A DNA stretch of 64,000 nucleotides from Halomonas zincidurans B6 (GCF_000731955.1 NZ_JNCK01000001.1:1364001-1428000); one strand, 5' to 3'. Numbered from the stretch's first letter, positions 24,760 through 36,837 are shown. The notes: a model not told the origin generated them from the sequence alone. A program made the numbers and translations.

Positions 24760-26468
24760 CATCGGCCGTTGCCTACCGGCTCGTCGTCGGGGTGCTGCCC
24801 TGGCTGACCATCGCCTTGCTCAGCGTGCCGGTGGCCGCCGGTACGCTGGGCGCGCTGGCGCCAGCCTTCGGCTGGCTGCCGGTACTCGGCGGTGAACACC
24901 TGACCCTGGTCCCCTGGCGGCAGCTCTTCGCGGTACCGGGCCTCGCCGACATGGCGCGGCTCAGCCTGGTGACCGGGTTGGCCAGCACGGCGCTGTCGCT
25001 GGTCCTGGTGGTGCTATTTTTGGGCAGCTTCCTGGGCACGCCGCTGTATCGGCGCATTCAGCGCTGGCTGTCGCCGTTGCTGGCGGTGCCTCACGCGGCG
25101 GCGGCGATCGGCCTGGCGTTCCTGCTGACCCCATCGGGGTGGGTGGTGCGTGGCTTCTCGCCCTGGCTGAGCGGCTGGGCCTACCCACCGGATTATGCGT
25201 TTCCCGGCGATGCCTGGGGGCTGTCGCTAATCTTGGGCTTGATCATCAAGGAGGTTCCCTTCCTGCTGCTGATGAGCCTGGCAGCCCTGGTGCAGTGCCA
25301 GGCCGGCGAGCGCCTGCGCGTGGCACGCAGTCTGGGCTATCGTCCGCTGACGGCCTTTCTCAAGGGTGTCATGCCCGGGCTCTATCCCTTGCTGCGGTTG
25401 CCCGTCTATGCGGTGATCGCCTTTGCCACCTCGACGGTGGACGTGGCCATGATCCTGGGCCCCACGACGCCTTCGACGCTTGCGGTGTCGGTGGTCGGCT
25501 GGCTCAACGACCCCGCGCTGTCGATGCGCTTCATGGCCTCGGCGGGGGCGATGCTGCAACTGCTGCTGACGCTGGCTGCCTTGTTGATCTGGTGGTCGTT
25601 GGAGCGATTGGTGGCACGCATAAGCCGGGGCTGGTGCCGGGACGGGCGGCGCCACTGCGGCGAGCGCTGGCTGGGCAGCATCGCCTGGCTGGCCATGCGC
25701 ACGGTGCTGGGCCTGATGATGTCCGCCCTGGCGGGGCTGGCGCTGTGGTCGGTGGCCGGGTACTGGCCGTTCCCGCAGTTCCTGCCCTGGCCGCCGACCG
25801 TGCATAACTGGCTGAACGCGGCCGATGACCTGATCGCCCCGGTGTGGCAAACGCTCGGCGTCGCGCTCACCGCGACCCTCGTCTCGGTGGTGATGGTGCT
25901 GGGCGCGTTGGAGGCGGAGACCCAGCGCCGTCGGCCGATGCGCCCCTGGGCGCAACGGATTCTGTACCTGCCGCTGCTGGTGCCATCGGTGGCCTTCCTG
26001 TTCGGGCTGGTCATGATCCAGGCGCAAGTCGGCATCCGGCCCGGCTTGGGCGCGGTCATCATCGGGCATGCGGTGTTCGTGCTGCCCTACGTCTTTCTGT
26101 CCCTGGCGGAAAGCTATCGGCGCCTGGACCCGCGCTGGAGCCATCAGGCACGCAGCCTCGGTGCCGGGCCATGGCGGGTCTTCTTGCGCGTGCGCCTGCC
26201 GTTGTTGCTGGCGCCGATCCTGACCGCGGCGGCGGTGGGCTTCGCGGTGAGCGTCGGCCAGTACCTGCCTACCATTTTGCTGGGCGCCGGGCGCGTGGTT
26301 ACGGTGACCACCGAGGCGGTCAGCCTGGCCAGCGGCGGGGACCGGCGGCTGACCGCCATCTACGCCCTGGTCCAGTTGTTGCTGCCGGCCTTGGGGTTTT
26401 TGCTGGCGATGCGGGTGCCGCGCTATGTGTTTCGACGGCGGCGCGGTCTGCTGCCAGGTGCCGATTGA
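24756..26468 (+). CDS. ynjC: YnjC-like ABC transporter permease, two fused modules
   Basis: A 570-residue inner-membrane protein with about twelve helices, made of two permease modules in tandem. Each has the EAA-type coupling loop (near ERLRVARSLGYRPLTAFLKGV in the first half and RWSHQARSLGAGPWRVFLRV in the second). One gene therefore supplies the whole membrane channel. It starts inside the ynjB stop codon and ends just before the ATPase gene, a tightly coupled operon. Confidence 0.9.
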   Translation: MTSAVAYRLVVGVLPWLTIALLSVPVAAGTLGALAPAFGWLPVLGGEHLTLVPWRQLFAVPGLADMARLSLVTGLASTALSLVLVVLFLGSFLGTPLYRRIQRWLSPLLAVPHAAAAIGLAFLLTPSGWVVRGFSPWLSGWAYPPDYAFPGDAWGLSLILGLIIKEVPFLLLMSLAALVQCQAGERLRVARSLGYRPLTAFLKGVMPGLYPLLRLPVYAVIAFATSTVDVAMILGPTTPSTLAVSVVGWLNDPALSMRFMASAGAMLQLLLTLAALLIWWSLERLVARISRGWCRDGRRHCGERWLGSIAWLAMRTVLGLMMSALAGLALWSVAGYWPFPQFLPWPPTVHNWLNAADDLIAPVWQTLGVALTATLVSVVMVLGALEAETQRRRPMRPWAQRILYLPLLVPSVAFLFGLVMIQAQVGIRPGLGAVIIGHAVFVLPYVFLSLAESYRRLDPRWSHQARSLGAGPWRVFLRVRLPLLLAPILTAAAVGFAVSVGQYLPTILLGAGRVVTVTTEAVSLASGGDRRLTAIYALVQLLLPALGFLLAMRVPRYVFRRRRGLLPGAD

Positions 26469-26484
26469 TGAAAGGATGCATGCC

Positions 26485-27117
26485 ATGGCGTCATTGATGC
26501 TCGACGACATCGTCATCGAACAGGGCCAGCAGCGCCTGCTGAGTCTGGACACCACGGTCGCCCCCGGTGAGGTGCTGACCGTCATGGGGCCCTCCGGTGT
26601 GGGCAAGTCCACCTTGCTGGCGTTCATCGCGGGATTCCTGAACCCGGCCTTCCAGGCGCGGGGACGCGTGATGCTCGATGAGACACGCATCGATACGCTG
26701 CCCGCCGAGCGGCGTCGTGTGGGGGTGCTGTTTCAGGATCCGCTGCTGTTTCCGCATCTCGACGTCGGGGGCAACCTGGCCTTCGGCATGGCGCGCGAAG
26801 GCACGCGTCGGCAACGCCGTGAGCGCATTCATGAGGCCTTGTTGTCGGTGGGTCTGGAGGCGTTCGCAGGGCGCGACCCGGCGACGCTGTCCGGCGGGCA
26901 GAAGGCGCGGGTCGCGCTGTTGCGGGTGCTGTTGTCGCAGCCGCGCGCGATCCTGCTCGACGAGCCGTTCTCCAAGCTGGACGCCGAGCGGCGCGGCGAG
27001 ATTCGTCACTGGGTCTTCGAGCGCGTGCGCGATCACCGGCTCCCCACGCTGATGGTGACCCACGACGAGGCCGACGCCCGGGCGGCCGACGGGCGTATCG
27101 TGAGGTTGACCGAATGA
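26485..27117 (+). CDS. ynjD: YnjD-like ABC transporter ATP-binding protein
   Basis: A 210-residue ATPase powering the YnjBC transporter. Walker A is GPSGVGKST, the Q-loop FQDPLLFPHL, the signature LSGGQKARVALLRVL, and Walker B AILLDEPFSKLD, with the switch histidine in MVTHDEADA. ATG 26485 is preferred because AAAGG lies nine bases upstream; ATG 26476 abuts that site and the ORF's earlier part overlaps ynjC. It is short for the class but complete. Confidence 0.9.
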   Translation: MASLMLDDIVIEQGQQRLLSLDTTVAPGEVLTVMGPSGVGKSTLLAFIAGFLNPAFQARGRVMLDETRIDTLPAERRRVGVLFQDPLLFPHLDVGGNLAFGMAREGTRRQRRERIHEALLSVGLEAFAGRDPATLSGGQKARVALLRVLLSQPRAILLDEPFSKLDAERRGEIRHWVFERVRDHRLPTLMVTHDEADARAADGRIVRLTE

Positions 27118-27155
27118 GGTGTCGCAATGGGACGTATCGACCAGGAGGGACGCAC

Positions 27156-27824
27156 ATGATGACGTATCACTGGGTTTTTCGGGCGCTTGTCCTGGGGAGC
27201 ATGACGCTCTCGACAAGCGCCGTGGCCGCTGAAATCGATTTCTCCGCCCGGGACATGGTGTCCTGGTCGACGCGCTCCTTCGAGGGGCAGACGCGTTACG
27301 CGGTGGTTCGCGACGGCGGCGTCGAGGTGCTCGAGGCAAACGCGCGGGGCCAGGCCTCCGCCAAGTACCTGGAGCGCGAGATCGACCTGAGCGAGACCCC
27401 TTACCTGCGCTGGTGCTGGAAGGTGAATGCCCGTTATGCGGGGCTCGACGAGCGTACCCGGGCCGGTGACGACTACCCCGGCCGGCTCTACGTGGCGCGC
27501 AAGACGGGGCTGCTGCCGTGGCAGGTGCAATCGGTGAACTACGTATGGTCCTCCAATCAGGCCGCCGGGGCACGCTGGCCGAATGCCTTCACCGACCGGG
27601 CGATGCTGCTGGCCCTTCAGGGAAAACGCTCGCCGCTCGGCGAGTGGCGGGCGGAAGTGCGCGACGTGAGCGCCGATTTCAAGACGCTGTTCGGCGATGC
27701 CGCGAACACGATCGACGGCGTGGCGCTGATGAGCGATGGCGACAACGCGGGCGGCGACGCCACCGCCTGGTATTACGGCGTCGGCTTCTCCGACTCGCCG
27801 GCGCCCCCGGATTGTCCGGGGTGA
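27156..27824 (+). CDS. DUF3047 exported protein
   Basis: A 222-residue secreted or periplasmic protein with a signal peptide (VFRALVLGSMTLSTSAVAA) and the DUF3047 core: LRWCWKVN, the acidic DDYPGRLYVA and VNYVWSSNQ, then DGVALMSDGDNAGGDATAWY. It forms a beta-rich fold of unknown function. ATG 27156 follows an excellent AGGAGGG site; ATG 27114, overlapping the ynjD stop, has none. Its place directly behind ynjBCD suggests a shared transcript and perhaps a linked envelope role. Confidence 0.85.
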   Translation: MMTYHWVFRALVLGSMTLSTSAVAAEIDFSARDMVSWSTRSFEGQTRYAVVRDGGVEVLEANARGQASAKYLEREIDLSETPYLRWCWKVNARYAGLDERTRAGDDYPGRLYVARKTGLLPWQVQSVNYVWSSNQAAGARWPNAFTDRAMLLALQGKRSPLGEWRAEVRDVSADFKTLFGDAANTIDGVALMSDGDNAGGDATAWYYGVGFSDSPAPPDCPG

Positions 27825-27989
27825 ATCAGAGCAGAGATAGCGTCATGCTGACACGGGATGTCGACACGCCACGCGATCTCGAACGCTGGCGCATGCTGGA
27901 CGCTAGGGTATCGATGCGGGTTTGGGCGGATGGTGGATGACACGTTTTATTGCCATGATGGGCGATGCTCATCGAAGGGGAAGCGCATC

Positions 27990-28598
27990 ATGGCAGCAAG
28001 ACCCGATTCGTCATCTGACGCGGGATCTCTCGGCGAGCGTCAACGTCGCCTGGCGGCGGTACGGCCGCGGCTACTGGCTTTCGCGCGTCTGCAATTGCGC
28101 GATGCCTCCGAGGCAGACGATGTCGTGCAGGAGGCTCTGATCACCGCCGTCGAGAAAAATGACAGTTTCGAAGGAAAATCCGGTTACGAGACCTGGGTCT
28201 TTGGGATTCTGAAACACAAGATTCTCGATGCACTGCGTGCCCAGAAGCGCCGGGGACAATGGCAGTCCTGGGACGATGACGGCGTCGAGGAGGCCATCGA
28301 ACGGCAATTTCAGGACACCGGCAGGTGGACGAGAATGGCGCGCCCCAGGTCCTGGGGCGATCCCGAGAGCACGCTTGCCAGCGAGCGGTTCTGGCAGGTG
28401 TTCGATAGCTGCATGATCGCGCTGCCCGATAATATTGCCAGGGTCTTCACGCTGCGCGAACTCATGGGGCTCTCCACGCGTCAGATTTGCGAAGAGGTCG
28501 GTATCCAGGAAAACAACTGCTGGGTCGTCCTGCATCGCGGCCGCCTGTTGTTGCGCGCGTGTCTGGAAAAGGGCTGGCTGGCGGAGGCCGACTCATGA
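27990..28598 (+). CDS. ECF-type sigma-70 family RNA polymerase sigma factor
   Basis: A 202-residue alternative sigma factor. Region 2 is RLQLRDASEADDVVQEALIT with SGYETWVFGILKHKILDALR; region 4 is ARVFTLRELMGLSTRQICEEV with a helix-turn-helix, VGIQENNCWVVLHRGR. There is no C-terminal extension. Its stop overlaps the start of a zinc-finger gene (ATGA), a standard sigma/anti-sigma pair. ATG 27990 has GAAGGGGA upstream. The controlled genes are unknown; the overlapping AraC gene is the obvious candidate. Confidence 0.9.
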   Translation: MAARPDSSSDAGSLGERQRRLAAVRPRLLAFARLQLRDASEADDVVQEALITAVEKNDSFEGKSGYETWVFGILKHKILDALRAQKRRGQWQSWDDDGVEEAIERQFQDTGRWTRMARPRSWGDPESTLASERFWQVFDSCMIALPDNIARVFTLRELMGLSTRQICEEVGIQENNCWVVLHRGRLLLRACLEKGWLAEADS

Positions 28599-28813
28599 AA
28601 ATGCTGATGTGCCGAGAGGCCACGCGGCTGATGTCGAAGCGTTTGGATGTGCCGTTGGGCATTCAGGAAAAAATGGCGCTGAAATTTCACCTGGCCATGT
28701 GCGGGGCCTGCAAGCAATGCAATAAGCAGTTTCAATTGATGCACGATGCAGGACGCGTCCTGGAACATCAGACCCCGACAACGCCCTTCGATCTGGGTGG
28801 CGATTCTCGATGA
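28595..28813 (+). CDS. Small zinc-finger (ZAS-type) putative anti-sigma factor
   Basis: A 72-residue protein, too short for most gene finders to rate highly. It has Cys6 and then the His32-x3-Cys36-x2-Cys39 motif (FHLAMCGACKQC) of zinc-binding anti-sigma domains. It has no membrane helix, so it is a soluble anti-sigma, which in relatives senses thiol oxidation or metal. ATG 28595 overlaps the sigma stop by four bases and its own stop overlaps the AraC start, so all three are coupled. Confidence 0.82.
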   Translation: MKMLMCREATRLMSKRLDVPLGIQEKMALKFHLAMCGACKQCNKQFQLMHDAGRVLEHQTPTTPFDLGGDSR

Positions 28814-29721
28814 CACACCGCGAAACACGAGAAGACGTTGCCCGGGATCCACTGACGGCACTCCTGAAACCCATCTTCATGGGGAGTGATTTTTACCATG
28901 TCGCCAAGCAATGCGGCGATTGGCTGCTGTCGCATGAACATGCCGTCGCCCCGAGCTTTCATCTGGTGACCGAGGGGCAGTGTCGTCTTGCCTGGCATGA
29001 CGGGGGCGAGGAGCATTTGCAGGCCGGCGACTTGGCGTTCTTTCCCGGTGATACGCCGCACCAACTTACACCCCAGGGCGTGCCCGCCGATACGCCGACG
29101 CAGGTGGTAACGCTACGCAGTTCACGACCGGGCGTGGGATTGATCTGCGGCCATTTTCGCTTCGTGCATGACGTCCCCCCGGCCTGGTTCGGCGCGTTGC
29201 CGCGTATCGTGCGTATTCCCCGGCAGGCGCGTGGGCAAACGTTTCAACATGCGGTCGAGGCCTTTGCCCAGGAGTTGTCCAACGGCAATGCGCCCGGACA
29301 CGCCCCGGTGACGAATGCCTTGGCCAATGCCCTGTTGATCCTGATGCTGCGCCACTGTCTGGAGACGCAGCTGCTCGATCACCGTCACCTGATGGCGTTT
29401 CTGGACGCCCCTATTAGCCGTGCACTCAAGTTGTTGCATGAAGATCCGAGACGCGACTGGACGCTGCACGAACTGGCCCGTGCCGTGGGGCTTTCCCGTT
29501 CGAGTTTCAGTGAACGTTTCCATCGCGTCGTGGGGATGACCGTGGTGCGCTATCAAGGACGGCTGCGCATGATATTGGCGGACCAGGCCCTCGCCAACGG
29601 CGAGAGCATCGTGGGAGCCATGCTGGCCAGCGGCTATCGCTCGGAATCCACCTTTCGCAAGGCCTACAAGCGGATCAGGGGCGAGCCGCCCTCACGTCTT
29701 AAAACGCACGCTACGGAGTGA
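28810..29721 (+). CDS. AraC-family regulator with N-terminal cupin
   Basis: A 303-residue regulator. The N-half (about 15-190) is a cupin of the cupin_6 type (SFHLVTEGQCRLAWHDGG, then LQAGDLAFFPGDTPHQL). The C-half holds two helix-turn-helices (WTLHELARAVGLSRSSFSER and MLASGYRSESTFRKAYKRI). The start overlaps the anti-sigma stop by four bases. Regulators of this type often switch on nearby oxidoreductase or detoxifying genes. Its end overlaps the convergent EthD-like gene by eleven bases. Confidence 0.88.
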   Translation: MTHRETREDVARDPLTALLKPIFMGSDFYHVAKQCGDWLLSHEHAVAPSFHLVTEGQCRLAWHDGGEEHLQAGDLAFFPGDTPHQLTPQGVPADTPTQVVTLRSSRPGVGLICGHFRFVHDVPPAWFGALPRIVRIPRQARGQTFQHAVEAFAQELSNGNAPGHAPVTNALANALLILMLRHCLETQLLDHRHLMAFLDAPISRALKLLHEDPRRDWTLHELARAVGLSRSSFSERFHRVVGMTVVRYQGRLRMILADQALANGESIVGAMLASGYRSESTFRKAYKRIRGEPPSRLKTHATE

Positions 29722-30013
29722 CCACCTCGCTGACCTGCAACACCGGTTCCACATTGGTGAAGTGGGGAACGTCGTCCATGAGCTGCTGCCCCACGGCGTC
29801 AAAAGCCGACTCGAAAGCCTCCGCCGAATCGAATCCCAGATGAGCCATCAAGTGGTAGGGAGACGCGGCATCGGTACCGCGATGAATTCTCGCATAACGC
29901 AGGACGTGTTCGCCTAGTTTTTCCTCGACAAGAGGAACATGTTTTTCCAGGTAGTACTGATCATCGAAGGTAAGATCATTCTGGTTGGGATACGCTACCA
30001 TGACGTCGATCAT
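29711..30013 (-). CDS. EthD-like ferredoxin-fold (dimeric alpha-beta barrel) protein
   Basis: A 100-residue small protein with the EthD pattern MVAYPNQNDLTFDDQYYLEKHVPL, then a short core and DVPHFTNVEPVLQVSEV at the end. EthD-type proteins are small dimeric barrels found near ether or other degradation genes; catalytic activity is usually unproven. ATG 30013 is chosen over 30109 because the family starts MIDVMVAYPN. The gene lies just downstream of the HAD gene (100-base gap), same strand, possibly co-transcribed. Confidence 0.78.
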   Translation of the reverse strand: MIDVMVAYPNQNDLTFDDQYYLEKHVPLVEEKLGEHVLRYARIHRGTDAASPYHLMAHLGFDSAEAFESAFDAVGQQLMDDVPHFTNVEPVLQVSEVVTP

Positions 30014-30113
30014 TGTCGTCTCCAGGGAATAGACAAGAATTGAGGGAGTGTTCTCGTTCAGTCGTGTGGTGACTCTACACCTTACATGTCGCTTCACTCT
30101 TTCAGTCACGGCT

Positions 30114-30782
30114 TTACGTTTTAACGTCTGCCATCAGTTGCTGGCTCAGCGTCGTGAGTGAATCGGCTTGCCAGTCCGGCTCGAAGAGTTGTGTGTCGAT
30201 TACTTTTCCGGGGCGAGCGATGAACCCGGTCCTATATCCCGCGCTGGCGGCGCCGATAAGGTCCCAGCCATGAGCCGCGATCATGACCAGCTCACGCGGT
30301 GATACCTGCCAGTGATCGGCAACATATTGGTACGCGATTGGGCTTGGCTTGTAGGTCTCTACGGAATCGACGCTTAGCACGGCGTCGAAAAGGTCTCTCA
30401 ATCCGGCGTTTTCCAACTGACACTGCACGGCGTCGAGGGTGCCGTTGGTCAGAGCGGTCAATTGATAGCCTGCAGTGCGAAGCTTGGTGAGGGCAGGCGC
30501 TGCATCGGGGTGCGGTGGCAAGGTGACCAGTATGTCAATGAGCTGGCGCTGGTGGTCGTCGCTAATGTCGACACCATGACGCAAACCGGTTTGCCGCAAG
30601 GCACTTTTCGCGAGCAATCCGAAGGGAAAGTAGCGACCGGAAAGGGTGGTCGTCATCCATGCCCCTTCCAGGGTCAGGAACCACTCGCCACGCACGGCCG
30701 CATTGCCAAACATCTTCTCGAAAAGTGGCGTCAATGCTGCGGTATCGAGCAACGTCTCATTGATATCGAATACCAGGATCAT
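30114..30782 (-). CDS. Haloacid dehalogenase type II family hydrolase
   Basis: A 222-residue HAD enzyme. Motif 1 is VFDINETLLD with Asp near residue 5, motif 2 the Thr/Ser in ALTNGTLDAV, motif 3 Lys in ETYKPSPIAY, and the C-terminal acidic motif AAHGWDLIGAASAGYRTGF. This is the L-2-haloacid dehalogenase-like group, but classic dehalogenase specificity cannot be read here. It starts at ATG 30782. The neighbour gene is EthD-like, and a divergent AhpD-like gene lies 178 bases away. Confidence 0.88.
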   Translation of the reverse strand: MILVFDINETLLDTAALTPLFEKMFGNAAVRGEWFLTLEGAWMTTTLSGRYFPFGLLAKSALRQTGLRHGVDISDDHQRQLIDILVTLPPHPDAAPALTKLRTAGYQLTALTNGTLDAVQCQLENAGLRDLFDAVLSVDSVETYKPSPIAYQYVADHWQVSPRELVMIAAHGWDLIGAASAGYRTGFIARPGKVIDTQLFEPDWQADSLTTLSQQLMADVKT

Positions 30783-30960
30783 GTGTGTTTTCCGCTATCA
30801 GGTAAAAGGCCCATCACTCAAGCATGCGTGGCCGTGCTCCGCAGCGATTTTGGCTTGATAGTGTACGCTGCGACATGAATTGGAGACGTGGAGTAGCATT
30901 CTTTGCGCCCGAGGGGGGGCTACGCTGGTGGCTGACATACGTCATCACGAGGAGAGTTAC

Positions 30961-31518
30961 ATGACGGACTTCACACTGCATACGGTCGACAGCGCGCCCC
31001 AGGAAGCCAAGGAACGCCTGGAAAGCACGCAAAAACAGATGGGGTTTTTGCCCAACCTGTTCGCCAAGATGGCCGAGGCTCCGGCGCTGCTGGAGGCCTA
31101 CCAGACGCTCGACGAGATCTACTCACGGACCAGTCTGACGGCGGCGCAGCAGCAGGTCGCGCTACTCGCCATCAGTTCCGTCAATGGCTGCAGCTTCTGC
31201 GTGGCCGCTCATACCGGTGGGGCGAAAGCGGCCAAGGTGCCGCAGGGCGACATTGCCAAGCTGCGCGAGCTGCAAAACCCCGATGACCCGAGACTCAACG
31301 CCGTGTCGCGCTTTGCCAAGCATCTCGTCGAGGCACGGGGCTGGGCCAAGGATGCCGAGATTCAGGCGTTTCTGGAGGCCGGTTTCGAAAAACAGCAGTT
31401 GCTCGAGCTGGTGATTGCCGTCAGCCTCAAGACGCTATCCAACTACACCAATCATATCGCCGGCACGCCGCTCAACGACGAGTTAAAGCCTCTCGAATGG
31501 CAGGATCCGCGTACTTGA
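30961..31518 (+). CDS. AhpD-like carboxymuconolactone decarboxylase-family protein
   Basis: A 185-residue alpha-helical protein with the peroxidase-type redox motif NGCSFCVAAHTGGA (CxxC plus His), found in AhpD-like alkylhydroperoxide reductase relatives. ATG 30961 follows GAGGAG. Together with the nearby HAD, EthD-like, AraC and sigma genes it outlines an oxidative or xenobiotic-stress neighbourhood, but no link is proven. The 240 bases after it show no gene. Confidence 0.85.
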   Translation: MTDFTLHTVDSAPQEAKERLESTQKQMGFLPNLFAKMAEAPALLEAYQTLDEIYSRTSLTAAQQQVALLAISSVNGCSFCVAAHTGGAKAAKVPQGDIAKLRELQNPDDPRLNAVSRFAKHLVEARGWAKDAEIQAFLEAGFEKQQLLELVIAVSLKTLSNYTNHIAGTPLNDELKPLEWQDPRT

Positions 31519-31758
31519 GAGATGTGAACGTGCGACACTAGCGGTCGCGCAAGAGAAGGTGGGCGATATACCGGCGTCGGTGTATCGCTTTTTTCATGGT
31601 GGCGACGGCGGTGGCCTGCAAGGATATTGGTCGGGTAGCGACTCAACATATGAACGCGTCGCCATCCGGGCTGCTTGGCCGAGTGACTGAAGCATGCGGG
31701 TATCGCGTCACCGGCGACGTCGATACCCATCGACCAGCGTGGGCACAGGGGAAATGGA

Positions 31759-33906
31759 TTGAAACGTTATCGCGTGGTGATTCTGGGCATGGTGCTGGTG
31801 GCGATCATGGCCTTCTTCGCGGGAGGCTTCGACGATTACCTGACGCTCGAGTCCATCAAGTCGCTGCAAGGGCGGTTCGATCAATGGTTCGCCGATGCGC
31901 CCTGGCTGGTCGCCGGCGGCTTCTTCCTCGTCTATGTGCTGATCGCCGCGTTTTCGCTGCCCGGTGCTACGCTGCTGACGCTGCTGGGTGGGGCATTGTT
32001 CGGCCTGGGCTGGGGGTTTTTGATCATCTCCTTCGCCAGCACGATCGGCGCCACCTTGGCCTTCCTGGTTTCCCGTACGCTGTTCAGGGAAACCGTGGAG
32101 CGTCGTTTTTCGCGCCATCTGAAGACGATCAACCGCGGTGTCGAACGCGACGGCGCGCTGTATCTGTTCAGCCTGCGGCTGGTACCGATCTTCCCGTTCT
32201 TCGTCGTCAACCTGGCGATGGGCCTGACTCGGCTGCGTACCTCGGTGTTCTATGTCGCCAGCCAGATCGGCATGATTCCCGGCACGCTGGTCTACGTGAA
32301 CGCCGGCCAGCAACTCGGCGAACTGCAATCGCTGGGTGGCGTCGTGTCGCCGTCGTTGCTGCTGTCATTCGCCCTGTTGGGCGTCTTCCCGCTGATCGCG
32401 CGTAGGCTCGTCGACGGGCTGCAACGCCGCAAGCGTTACCGGGGACATACCAAGCCTCGGCGCTTCGATTACGACATTCTGGTGATCGGCGGCGGCTCGG
32501 CGGGGCTGGTGACCAGTTACATCGCCAGCGCAGTGCGAGCCAAGGTCGCGCTCGTCGAACGCGACGCCATGGGAGGCGACTGTCTCAATACCGGCTGCGT
32601 GCCCTCCAAGGCGCTGATTCGCGCCGCGCGGGCTGCCCAGAACGTGCGCGACGCCGAGCGAATGGGCGTTCACGCGGGGCCTTCGCGTATCGACTTCGGC
32701 GAGGTCATGAATCACGTGCGGCGCGTCATCGAGGAGGTGGCGCCCCATGACAGCGAGGAGCGCTATAGCGGGCTGGGCGTCGAGGTGAAGCGCGGCACGG
32801 CGCGGCTGCGTTCGCCGTGGACGGTCGATGTCGACGGCCAGCCGCTGACGGCTCGGCATATCGTCATCGCCACTGGCGCCACGCCCATGGTGCCGCCGAT
32901 TCCAGGCATCGAGCAGGTCGACGTGCTGACCTCCGAGAACCTGTGGACGCTGACCGAGCAGCCGCGTCGTCTGGTGGTGCTGGGCGGTGGCGCGATCGGC
33001 TGCGAGCTCGGCCAGAGCTTCGCCCGCCTGGGCAGCCAGGTCACGCTGGTCGAGGGCGCCGAGCAGCTGCTGGGGCGCGAGGACGACGAGGTCGGCGAAT
33101 TCGTCGCCGGCCTGCTCACCGAGGAGGGCCTCGAGGTCATGACCGGCACCCGGGCGCTGGCGGTGACGGTCGAGAACGGCGAGCACCGGCTCCTCGTCGA
33201 GGCGGCCGACGGTGGCCAGGCGCGTATCCCCTTCGACCGCCTGCTGGTCAGCGTCGGTCGTCAGGCCAACGTCGACGGGCTCGGGCTGGAAGCGCTGGGG
33301 GTCGCCACTCGCGACAACGGCACTCTGGAGGTCAACGAGCAGCTACAGACCAAGCTGCCCAACATCTGGGCCTGCGGCGATGTCGCCGGCCCCTATCAGT
33401 TGACCCACGCCGCCGCGCACCAGGCCTGGCATGTCGCCGTCAACGCCCTGTTCGGCGAGTTCAAGCGCTTCAAGGTCGACTACCGCATCATGCCCGCGGT
33501 GACCTACCTGCAACCCGAAGTGGCGCGGGTGGGGCTCAACGAGCGCGAGGCCAAGGTGCAGGGCATCGCTTACGAGGTCACCCGCTATGCCATGGCCGAG
33601 AGCGACCGGGCGATCGCCGAGCGCGCCACCGCCGGTTTCGTCAAGATCCTCACCGTGCCCGGCAAGGATCGCATCCTCGGCGCCACCCTGGTCGGCGAAA
33701 ACGCCGGGGAATGGCTGGCGGAGCTGACGCTGGCGATGAAGCACAACCTCGGGCTCAACAAGCTGCTCGGCACGATTCACCCTTACCCGACCCTCTCGGA
33801 AGCCGTCAAAGGCACTGCCGGCGTGTGGAAGAACGCCCACAAGCCCGAGCGCCTGCTCGGCTGGCTGGCGCGCTATTTCCGGTGGCGACGGGGAGGGCGT
33901 CGCTGA
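31759..33906 (+). CDS. Fused TVP38/TMEM64 membrane domain and flavoprotein disulfide reductase
   Basis: A 715-residue fusion. Residues about 1-225 form a TVP38/DedA-like membrane domain (GATLLTLLGGALFGLGWGF). From about 230, FDYDILVIGGGSAGLVTSYIA begins an FAD/NAD reductase of the mercuric/dihydrolipoamide type, with the redox pair in GGDCLNTGCVPSK, a second nucleotide fold (VVLGGGAIGCELGQSFA) and the C-terminal HPYPTLSEAVKG. There is no mercury-binding N-domain and no C-terminal Cys pair. TTG 31759 with AGGGG upstream is the likely start. The fusion probably places thiol-redox chemistry at the membrane. Confidence 0.88.
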   Translation: MKRYRVVILGMVLVAIMAFFAGGFDDYLTLESIKSLQGRFDQWFADAPWLVAGGFFLVYVLIAAFSLPGATLLTLLGGALFGLGWGFLIISFASTIGATLAFLVSRTLFRETVERRFSRHLKTINRGVERDGALYLFSLRLVPIFPFFVVNLAMGLTRLRTSVFYVASQIGMIPGTLVYVNAGQQLGELQSLGGVVSPSLLLSFALLGVFPLIARRLVDGLQRRKRYRGHTKPRRFDYDILVIGGGSAGLVTSYIASAVRAKVALVERDAMGGDCLNTGCVPSKALIRAARAAQNVRDAERMGVHAGPSRIDFGEVMNHVRRVIEEVAPHDSEERYSGLGVEVKRGTARLRSPWTVDVDGQPLTARHIVIATGATPMVPPIPGIEQVDVLTSENLWTLTEQPRRLVVLGGGAIGCELGQSFARLGSQVTLVEGAEQLLGREDDEVGEFVAGLLTEEGLEVMTGTRALAVTVENGEHRLLVEAADGGQARIPFDRLLVSVGRQANVDGLGLEALGVATRDNGTLEVNEQLQTKLPNIWACGDVAGPYQLTHAAAHQAWHVAVNALFGEFKRFKVDYRIMPAVTYLQPEVARVGLNEREAKVQGIAYEVTRYAMAESDRAIAERATAGFVKILTVPGKDRILGATLVGENAGEWLAELTLAMKHNLGLNKLLGTIHPYPTLSEAVKGTAGVWKNAHKPERLLGWLARYFRWRRGGRR

Positions 33907-33942
33907 CATCGCCCTGGCACCGGTTCGTTGAGTCAGATGCCG

Positions 33943-36837
<2,895 letters not shown>

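Noticed and set aside
27990..31518. ECF41-type sigma with a carboxymuconolactone decarboxylase partner
   Set aside because: ECF41 sigmas have a long C-terminal extension and no zinc-finger anti-sigma; this one is 202 residues with a ZAS partner.
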